Shown here: positions 5,931 through 10,447 of the stretch, piece after piece
How the letters are laid out: each line of letters begins with the position of its first letter
Numbering within the stretch: the first letter of the stretch is position 1
Assembly (NCBI GenBank): GCA_002329405.1
Contig: DCTE01000111.1
Span: 3,820-14,266, forward strand
Direction of reading: 5' to 3'
Origin: Ruminococcaceae bacterium UBA1448
GTDB taxonomy: Bacteria > Bacillota > Clostridia > Oscillospirales > Ruminococcaceae
DNA length: 10,447 nucleotides
Program-made: the position numbers and the translations under genes
Notes under the pieces: generated by a model
Databases searched by the model: none
Told to the model about the DNA's origin: nothing
Seen by the model: only the letters and a program-made list of their open reading frames with translations

Positions 5931-8185
5931 AATGTGGTCTGTTCGGGCGCATCATCCTGAACCGATGCGTTTTTTCCCGCCTCCTGCTGCAAAAAGTACC
6001 GAAGACCGGTATACCGCAGCATCTTACGGTTGTTGTCCACCATCTGGTATACTCTGCTTTCACTGCCGACAATGATCAGCAGCTTGCGGGCACGGGTCAC
6101 CGCGGTATAAAGCAGGTTGCGGAAATATAGCTTGTCATATCCGCCCAGAATCGGCAGGACAACCGCACTATATTCACTTCCCTGGCTTTTGTGCACCGTG
6201 ACAGCGTATGCCAGCTCCAGTTCCCCCGCCATATCCAGCGTATAATTGCAGCGGCGATCATCAAAATCAATTTCAATATTGCCGCCAATCAGGTCAATCC
6301 GGCGGATAATGCCGATATCTCCGTTATAGATGCCCATTCCTTTTTCATTGGTTCCCGGTTTTTCCCATTCAATGTCGTAATTGTTGCGGGTTTGCAGTAC
6401 CTTGTCCCCTTCCCGGAAGGTAAACAGGATGCTTTTATACTCTTTTTTGCCCTTCTGAGGCGGATTGAGTGCCTGCTGTAAGCTGTCGTTGATCGCATAA
6501 ACACCGAGGTCCCCTTTTCGCTGGGGAGTCAGCACCTGGATGTCCTCCAGCGGGGAATAACCGTAGGAGGCAGGCAGACGCTTGGCTACCAGTTCCGTTA
6601 CCGTTGACAGGACACTTGCTGTATTTTGACGCCGCAGGAAAAAGAAATCGTTGTCCCGGACAGTCAGGTCGGGATATTCACCAGCGACAATCCGGTGGGC
6701 ATTGGTGACAATTTTGCTTTCAGCTGCCTGGCGGAAAACCTGTTTCAGTTCTACTGTAGGGATACAGCCGGAATCAATCAAATCCCGCAGAATATTTCCT
6801 GCTCCGACGCTGGGCAGCTGGTCGGAGTCGCCGACCAGAATCAGCTTGCAGCCCATCCTGCATCCCCGCAGCAGCGATTCAAACAAAGCAGTATCTACCA
6901 TCGACATCTCGTCGATGACAACTGCGTCAGCTTTAAGCGGGTTGCGTTCATTATGGATGAAATTCAGTTCTTCCCGGGAGCTGAAATCCACTTCCAGCAG
7001 CCGGTGGATGGTTTTCGCTTCCCGTCCGGTCACTTCACTGATTCGTTTGGCTGCCCGTCCGGTCGGTGCTGCGATGGCGATGGACAGGCCCTCCTGCTCC
7101 AGCAGGTCGATGATCGCATTGAGGGTGGTGGTCTTGCCGGTGCCGGGACCGCCAGTCAGGATCAGCATGCTTTTTTGCAGTGCCGCCCGGATGGCGTCTC
7201 TTTGCAGGGATTCATAGTGGATATTTTTAATCTGTTCGACGTCGTCAATCATCCGGTCGATGTCCCGGCTGACAAAAAAGCGGTTTTGCAGCATCATCGC
7301 AAGCCGCAGGGCAATGTACCTTTCAGCATTGTACATGGCTGGCAGAAACAGAAATTCCCGGTTGCGCTGAACCGAAAAAAGTTCCTCTTCTTCAATCCGC
7401 TGGTCGATATCTGACTCGATCGCTTCGATTGGCGCATCGGTCAGACGCTGAACCAGCTGGACGATGGTCTGCCGTGCAAGACAGGTGTGCCCGTTTCTGA
7501 GGTTGTGGCGCAGGACATGGCAGGCGGCACCAAACAGCCGTTTGCCGGAGTCTTCCGGGATGCCGAGCGACAGTGCAATCTCATCAGCCTTTTTAAAGTC
7601 GGTGCCGATGTCGTCCAGACACAATAGATAAGGATTGTCCTTGACGATGTCGACTGCAATGGACCCCCATTTTTTCCAAACCTTTACCCCTTCGGCCGGG
7701 GTAAGGCCATATGTGGACAGGAACATCATGACCGACCGCATTCCAAACATCTGTCCCAGTTCCCGGGTGATGGCTTCAGCCTTTTTGGGGGAGATGCCAC
7801 GCACTTCAACCAGCCGTCCGGGCGTTTCTTCCAGTATGGTCATTGTATCATCGCCGAATGTTTCCACAATCCGTGCCGCCAGTACTGCTCCAATTCCTTT
7901 TACCGCTCCGGAGGACAGAAATTTTCGGATTGCCGACGCGGTGGCAGGCAGCCTGCGTTCATAAGCCAAGGCCTTAAACTGCCGGCCAAATTTGGGGTGA
8001 GAGGTGTAACTTCCGCTGAGCCGGAGTTCTTCGCCCTCTGTAACGCCGTATAGTTCACCGATGACGGGCAGCAGTTCTTCACCGGTGTCCACTTCAATGA
8101 CGGCAAAGCTGGTTTCCTGGTTCATATAGACAATTTCACTGACAATACCTTCGATATTGACAATGCTTTCCCGTCCGGCAATCAT
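5927..8185 (-). CDS. recD2: RecD2-like ATP-dependent DNA helicase (SF1B)
   Basis: The 752-residue product matches RecD2/YrrC, a 5'-to-3' SF1B helicase involved in recombination, repair and replication-fork integrity in species where it acts without RecBC. An OB-like N-terminal domain (IEGIVSEIVYMNQETSFAVIEV) leads into helix-hairpin-helix-type segments (AVKGIGAVLAARIVETF, 94-110; LVEVRGISPKKAEAI, 125-139). Helicase motifs are complete: Walker A GGPGTGKTTT (345-354), Ia APTGRAAKRI (373-382), Walker B VIDEMSMVD (423-431), III LVGDSDQLPSVGAGNIL (450-466), V TVHKSQGSEY (663-672) and VI LLYTAVTRARKLLI (691-704). The start ATG 8185 has an AGGGGG SD-like stretch 7 bases upstream. It heads an operon with comF, a flavin-reductase-fold gene and a pseudouridine synthase gene, driven by a promoter about 50 bases upstream. 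Confidence 0.95.
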   Translation of the reverse strand: MIAGRESIVNIEGIVSEIVYMNQETSFAVIEVDTGEELLPVIGELYGVTEGEELRLSGSYTSHPKFGRQFKALAYERRLPATASAIRKFLSSGAVKGIGAVLAARIVETFGDDTMTILEETPGRLVEVRGISPKKAEAITRELGQMFGMRSVMMFLSTYGLTPAEGVKVWKKWGSIAVDIVKDNPYLLCLDDIGTDFKKADEIALSLGIPEDSGKRLFGAACHVLRHNLRNGHTCLARQTIVQLVQRLTDAPIEAIESDIDQRIEEEELFSVQRNREFLFLPAMYNAERYIALRLAMMLQNRFFVSRDIDRMIDDVEQIKNIHYESLQRDAIRAALQKSMLILTGGPGTGKTTTLNAIIDLLEQEGLSIAIAAPTGRAAKRISEVTGREAKTIHRLLEVDFSSREELNFIHNERNPLKADAVVIDEMSMVDTALFESLLRGCRMGCKLILVGDSDQLPSVGAGNILRDLIDSGCIPTVELKQVFRQAAESKIVTNAHRIVAGEYPDLTVRDNDFFFLRRQNTASVLSTVTELVAKRLPASYGYSPLEDIQVLTPQRKGDLGVYAINDSLQQALNPPQKGKKEYKSILFTFREGDKVLQTRNNYDIEWEKPGTNEKGMGIYNGDIGIIRRIDLIGGNIEIDFDDRRCNYTLDMAGELELAYAVTVHKSQGSEYSAVVLPILGGYDKLYFRNLLYTAVTRARKLLIIVGSESRVYQMVDNNRKMLRYTGLRYFLQQEAGKNASVQDDAPEQTTL

Positions 8186-8199
8186 ACCCCAACCCCCTG

Positions 8200-8219
8200 T
8201 TTCCGCCGTCCGGCGGAAA
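8200..8219 (-). promoter_or_regulatory. Perfect hairpin in the recD2 5' leader
   Basis: TTTCCGCC (8200-8207) and GGCGGAAA (8212-8219) form a perfect 8-bp stem with a 4-base loop in the short recD2 leader, just before its SD. In the direction of transcription the U-run precedes the stem, so it is not a terminator. Likely roles are 5'-end stabilisation or modulation of SD access; a protein operator is also possible. Confidence 0.55.
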
Positions 8220-8235
8220 AAATCTGTACCATTTC

Positions 8236-8264
8236 ATTGTATCAAACCGTAAACGGAATGTCAA
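8236..8264 (-). promoter_or_regulatory. Promoter of the recD2-comF operon (sigma-A type)
   Basis: On the minus strand a perfect -35 TTGACA (plus 8259-8264) is separated by exactly 17 bases from a -10 TACAAT (plus 8236-8241). Transcription would start near 8229, giving a leader of about 44 nt that contains the 8200-8219 hairpin. Three ACAGG direct repeats abut the -35 on its upstream side. Confidence 0.82.
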
Positions 8265-8284
8265 ACAGGCGTACAGGATACAGG
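8265..8284. repeat. Three short ACAGG direct repeats next to the recD2 -35
   Basis: ACAGG occurs at 8265-8269, 8273-8277 and 8280-8284 (periods of 8 and 7 bases), directly upstream of the minus-strand -35 element. The units are short and could be incidental, but the position is where an activator would bind. Confidence 0.35.
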
Positions 8285-8344
8285 CAAAATAATCGGTTGG
8301 TTTTGATGGTTTTGCTATATTTTACAGAATGGGAAGTAAAGTCC

Positions 8345-8373
8345 TTGACAGAATTGCCATCTTGTTATAAAAT
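8345..8373 (+). promoter_or_regulatory. Strong plus-strand promoter upstream of the leader/ncRNA unit and rny
   Basis: TTGACA (8345-8350), a 17-base spacer and TAAAAT (8368-8373) give a near-consensus sigma-A promoter. An overlapping extended -10 reading (TGT then TATAAA at 8366-8371) is also possible. The predicted start is around 8379-8381, some 370 bases before rny. No credible protein gene begins soon after it. Confidence 0.8.
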
Positions 8374-8489
8374 ACAGTATAGAGAGATTCTGAGAGTTTT
8401 ACCTGTTTTATGGAACAGTGATCATATAAATCGGAAATCCGGGGCAGGAAAGATGTTGGTTGGCTCCGGGCCTTTGACATAGTCAGTAT

Positions 8490-8512
8490 CCGCATTTGCG
8501 GGCTTTTATTTT
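8490..8512 (+). terminator. First terminator-like hairpin in the pre-rny region
   Basis: CCGCA (8490-8494) and TGCGG (8497-8501) form a short GC-rich stem, extendable by one U-G pair, followed by GCTTTTATTTT. In practice a CCGC/GCGG stem with an ATTT loop is likely. It is weaker than the downstream terminator but has the canonical form of an attenuator. Confidence 0.6.
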
Positions 8513-8639
8513 AACCGTCGTTTGACGGAACAGATCATGTGTCGACCGTTGGATTCCTGCTGTCATAGCAGTAAATCAGAGCAGGAGCAAGTTGTTGGGG
8601 GATTTCCTGACAGCAATGGTGTTTTATGCACTTTTCCCG

Positions 8640-8672
8640 CCTTCACAGAGTTTCTCTGTGAAGGATTTTTTT
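8640..8672 (+). terminator. Strong intrinsic terminator upstream of rny
   Basis: CCTTCACAGAG (8640-8650), loop TTT, CTCTGTGAAGG (8654-8664), then A and seven Ts (8666-8672) form a textbook plus-strand terminator with a perfect 11-bp stem. The minus strand lacks a U-tract after it. It lies 78 bases before the rny start, so it must either end a separate RNA or control read-through into rny. Confidence 0.92.
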
Positions 8673-8694
8673 ATGTCTGTCGTGATAAAAATTC

Positions 8695-8723
8695 TTCTGA
8701 CCTTACTTTGTCCATCATAAAAT
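8695..8723 (+). promoter_or_regulatory. Possible weak rny-proximal promoter
   Basis: After the strong terminator there is a TAAAAT (8718-8723) with TTCTGA (8695-8700) 17 bases upstream as a poor -35. If transcripts from 8345 stop at 8672, rny needs a promoter in this 80-base stretch, and this is the best candidate I see. It would leave only about 20 nt of leader carrying the AGGAGGT SD (8731-8737). Confidence 0.35.
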
Positions 8724-8750
8724 ATTGAAAAGGAGGTTGTTTTTGAAAAA

Positions 8751-10316
8751 ATGGACACCACACAGGTTGTTCTGCTCTGTGCCGGAGTAGCAGTTGTCGC
8801 TGCGGCCGCATCGGGTATTCCGCTCTTTTTTGCGGGTATCAGCCACCGGAAAAAGACGGCGGAAGCGGAGATCGGTTCGGCGGAAGAGCAGGCCAAAAAG
8901 GTAATCAATGATGCGTATAAGACAGCGGAAACCCGTAAAAAGGAAATGCTGGTCGAAACGCGTGAAGAAATTCATCAGCTTCGCAACGAAGCTGACCGCG
9001 ATATTAAAGAACGCCGCAGTGAAATTTCCCGGCAGGAACGCCGTATTCAGCAGAAGGAAGAATCTCTTGACCGCAAGCTGGAAAATGCCGAGAAAAAGGA
9101 AGAACAGATCCAGCAGAAGCTCGCTTCCGCTGAGGAAAAGCTGGCTGAGGCGGATACCATTAAGAAATCTCAGCTGGACCAGCTGGAACGGATTTCCGGT
9201 CTGACGGTTTCGCAGGCGAAGGAACAGCTCCTCGAGAGCCTGGAAGGCGAACTGGTGCATGAAAAGGCACTGAAGATCGCGAGCTTTGAGCAGCAGCTCA
9301 AGGATGAGGCAGAGGAAAAGGCACGCAACATCCTTTCTCTGGCGATCACCCGCTGCGCGGCCGATCATGTCAGTGAAGCAACGGTTTCGGTCGTCACCCT
9401 TCCCAGCGATGAGATGAAGGGCCGTATCATCGGCCGTGAAGGACGCAACATCCGTGCGCTGGAAACGCTGACTGGTGTTGATCTGATCATCGACGATACA
9501 CCGGAGGCAATCACCCTTTCCTGCTTTGACCCGGTCCGCAGAGAGATTGCTCGCCTGTCGCTGGAAAAACTGATCGCCGACGGACGGATTCATCCTGCCC
9601 GTATCGAGGAAACAGTCGAAAAGGCCAAAAAGGAAGTCGAAGCCAAGATCAAGGCGGAAGGCGAACGCGCCATGATGGAAACCAATGTGCATGGCCTGCA
9701 TCATGAACTGGTCCGCCTGCTGGGCCGTCTTTATTACCGGACGTCCTATGGACAGAATGTGCTGGATCATTCGATTGAGGTTTCCCATCTGGCCGGCATC
9801 ATGGCTTCCGAGCTGGGGGTGGATGTAACCCTCGCAAAGCGTGCAGGTCTGCTGCATGATATCGGTAAGGCACTCAACCATGAGATTGAAGGTTCACACG
9901 TTCAGATCGGTGTGGATGTCTGCCGGAAGTATAAGGAAAGCGCTGCGGTCCTGCATGCGATTGAAGCGCATCACGGCGACGTCGAGACCAAAACGGTTGT
10001 TGCGGCGCTGGTGCAGGCGGCGGACGCTGTTTCGGCGGCGCGGCCGGGTGCACGCCGGGAGAATCTGGAGAATTATATCAAACGGCTCCAGAAGCTGGAA
10101 GAGATTGCTTCTTCTTTCTCGGGTGTAGAAAAATGTTATGCGATTCAGGCCGGACGTGAAATTCGGATTATCGTCAAACCGGAACAGGTTAAAGATGAGG
10201 ATATGCCGCTGATTGCCCGTGAGATTGTCAAACAGGTGGAGACGGAACTGGAGTATCCGGGTACCATTAAAGTACATTTGACCCGCGAAAGCCGGGCAAT
10301 TGATTACGCAAAATAA
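8751..10316 (+). CDS. rny: Ribonuclease Y
   Basis: The 521-residue product is a full-length RNase Y, the membrane-anchored endoribonuclease that starts mRNA decay and processes many transcripts in Firmicutes. An N-terminal transmembrane helix (about 6-29) precedes a long charged coiled coil (about 35-190). A KH RNA-binding domain has GRIIGREGRNIR (224-235). An HD metal-dependent phosphohydrolase domain has LDHSIEVSHLAG (338-349), the signature LLHDIGKA (367-374, H369/D370) and VQAADAVSAARPGARRE (421-437). The C-terminal YPGTIKVHLTRESRAIDYAK is typical of the family. AGGAGGT (8731-8737) is 13 bases from ATG 8751, longer than usual; no in-frame start is nearer. It is monocistronic here: a divergent recD2 operon lies upstream and a terminator directly follows. 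Confidence 0.97.
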   Translation: MDTTQVVLLCAGVAVVAAAASGIPLFFAGISHRKKTAEAEIGSAEEQAKKVINDAYKTAETRKKEMLVETREEIHQLRNEADRDIKERRSEISRQERRIQQKEESLDRKLENAEKKEEQIQQKLASAEEKLAEADTIKKSQLDQLERISGLTVSQAKEQLLESLEGELVHEKALKIASFEQQLKDEAEEKARNILSLAITRCAADHVSEATVSVVTLPSDEMKGRIIGREGRNIRALETLTGVDLIIDDTPEAITLSCFDPVRREIARLSLEKLIADGRIHPARIEETVEKAKKEVEAKIKAEGERAMMETNVHGLHHELVRLLGRLYYRTSYGQNVLDHSIEVSHLAGIMASELGVDVTLAKRAGLLHDIGKALNHEIEGSHVQIGVDVCRKYKESAAVLHAIEAHHGDVETKTVVAALVQAADAVSAARPGARRENLENYIKRLQKLEEIASSFSGVEKCYAIQAGREIRIIVKPEQVKDEDMPLIAREIVKQVETELEYPGTIKVHLTRESRAIDYAK

Positions 10317-10331
10317 TTACTGAATAGAAAA

Positions 10332-10376
10332 CTGCTGCTGTACATCTGTTTTTGCGGAGATACGGCAGCAGTTTTT
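10332..10376. terminator. Bidirectional terminator after rny
   Basis: CTGCTGCTGTA (10332-10342) pairs with TACGGCAGCAG (10361-10371) in an 11-bp stem with one G-U, followed by TTTTT on the plus strand. The minus strand has TTTTCTATT after the stem. It separates rny from the convergent regulator gene at the right edge. Confidence 0.9.
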
Positions 10377-10385
10377 ATGTTATGG

Positions 10386-10447
10386 TTAATTTTTCCTTCG
10401 CAGCATGCTGCGGTATTCGGTAGGACTGACCCCGGTATGCTGCCTGA
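10386..10447 (-). CDS. AraC-family transcriptional regulator, C-terminal end (truncated by window edge)
   Basis: Reading the minus strand from the right edge gives RQHTGVSPTEYRSMLRRKN then TAA (plus-strand 10386-10388), 19 codons plus two bases of another (TC, which fits the usual Phe of FRQHTG). HTGVSPTEYR is the highly recognisable last recognition helix and tail of the AraC/XylS double helix-turn-helix domain, which normally ends the protein within about ten residues, as here. The ligand-binding domain, and therefore the regulated process, lie outside the window. The gene is convergent with rny and shares its terminator. Confidence 0.85.
   Translation of the reverse strand, partial: RQHTGVSPTEYRSMLRRKN

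Larger units (their letters stand above)
8380..8672 (+). ncRNA. Putative structured RNA or attenuated rny leader
   Basis: The unit is bounded by a near-consensus promoter and a perfect 11-bp U-tract terminator, with a second terminator-like hairpin in between. No believable ORF lies inside. Several local hairpins can be drawn: CTGTT/AACAG (8403-8407/8414-8418), CCGGGGC/GCTCCGG with one G-U (8439-8445/8463-8469), CCGTC/GACGG (8515-8519/8524-8528) and TCCTGCT/AGCAGGA (8555-8561/8580-8586). The 5' end (8378-8392) can pair with the left arm, loop and part of the right arm of the 3' terminator (8646-8660). Products would be about 130 nt or about 290 nt, or the unit is a long regulated leader of rny. 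I looked for T-box, TPP, FMN, SAM, lysine, purine, c-di-GMP, tmRNA, SRP and RNase P core motifs and saw none; a diverged 6S RNA cannot be excluded. The class is unknown. Confidence 0.55.

Noticed and set aside
6626..7414. 262-codon plus-strand open frame opposite recD2
   Set aside because: It covers the Walker A to motif III part of recD2 in reverse. It is a codon-bias shadow without an SD or a recognisable family.
8237..8482. 81-codon ORF in the intergenic region
   Set aside because: It begins upstream of the promoter at 8345, has no SD, and its composition and translation look non-coding.
8446..8482. Leader peptide: AGGAAAG followed by ATG 8453 and 9 codons (MLVGSGPLT) just before the first terminator-like hairpin
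   Set aside because: The SD-to-ATG spacing is too short and the peptide has no run of a regulatory amino acid. It also lies in the loop and arm of a hairpin. It is kept only as a remote attenuation possibility.
8375..8672. Known riboswitch, T-box, tmRNA, SRP RNA or RNase P RNA in the intergenic region
   Set aside because: None of the conserved core motifs I know for these classes is visible. 6S RNA is poorly conserved in sequence and cannot be ruled out without a covariance search.
8715..9881. 388-codon open frame on the minus strand opposite rny
   Set aside because: It lies antisense to an unmistakable RNase Y. Its product is a low-complexity shadow (Leu/Phe-rich opposite the Glu/Lys coiled coil) with no recognisable domain.
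1..10447. Anti-phage defence island, CRISPR, mobile element or novel multi-gene system
   Set aside because: All sizeable genes fit core housekeeping or common enzyme families. There are no spaced repeats, transposases, integrases or toxin-antitoxin pairs. The only truly unexplained element is the pre-rny RNA unit.

Overview
The window looks like core chromosome from a mid-GC Firmicute, most likely a clostridial (Oscillospiraceae/Ruminococcaceae-like) bacterium. The reasons are strong AGGAGG-type ribosome binding sites, U-tract intrinsic terminators, TTGACA-17-TANAAT promoters, RNase Y, an RNase M5-type Toprim protein, a comEC-holA order, and ComF. The taxon is inferred from gene content and style; no 16S or other marker is present. 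No phage, transposase, CRISPR, tRNA or rRNA gene was found.

Layout. (1) Positions 1-3656, plus strand: a tightly packed run consisting of the 3' end of a comEC-like DNA-uptake channel gene (cut by the left edge), holA (DNA polymerase III delta), an RNase M5-like Toprim/DUF4093 protein, a GNAT acetyltransferase and a flavodoxin-fold NAD(P)H-dependent reductase. It ends at a bidirectional terminator (3683-3725). (2) Positions 3744-8185, minus strand: a convergent operon transcribed as recD2-like helicase, comF, flavin-reductase-fold protein, RluA/RluD-family pseudouridine synthase. Two of its three junctions are start/stop overlaps. It has a good sigma-A-type promoter at 8236-8264 and uses the same terminator from the other side. 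(3) Positions 8186-8750: a 565-base divergent intergenic region with no convincing protein gene. It holds the recD2 promoter and leader hairpin, then a plus-strand promoter (8345-8373) followed by a terminator-like hairpin (8490-8512) and a very strong terminator (8640-8672), all upstream of rny. (4) Positions 8751-10316, plus strand: rny (RNase Y), closed by a bidirectional terminator (10332-10376). (5) Positions 10386-10447, minus strand: the last 19 codons of an AraC-family regulator running off the right edge.

Functionally the window mixes DNA uptake and recombination (ComEC, ComF, RecD2, HolA) with RNA metabolism (RNase M5-like, RluD-like, RNase Y) and two flavin proteins. This is normal housekeeping content. 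The part least explained by known genes is the 8345-8672 transcription unit. It has a near-consensus promoter, two intrinsic-terminator-like hairpins and no credible ORF. Its predicted 5' end is complementary over about 15 bases to the arm and loop of its own 3' terminator. It is either a stand-alone structured small RNA of about 130 or 290 nt, or an attenuated (riboswitch- or antiterminator-like) leader of rny. I could not match it to a known RNA class by eye.
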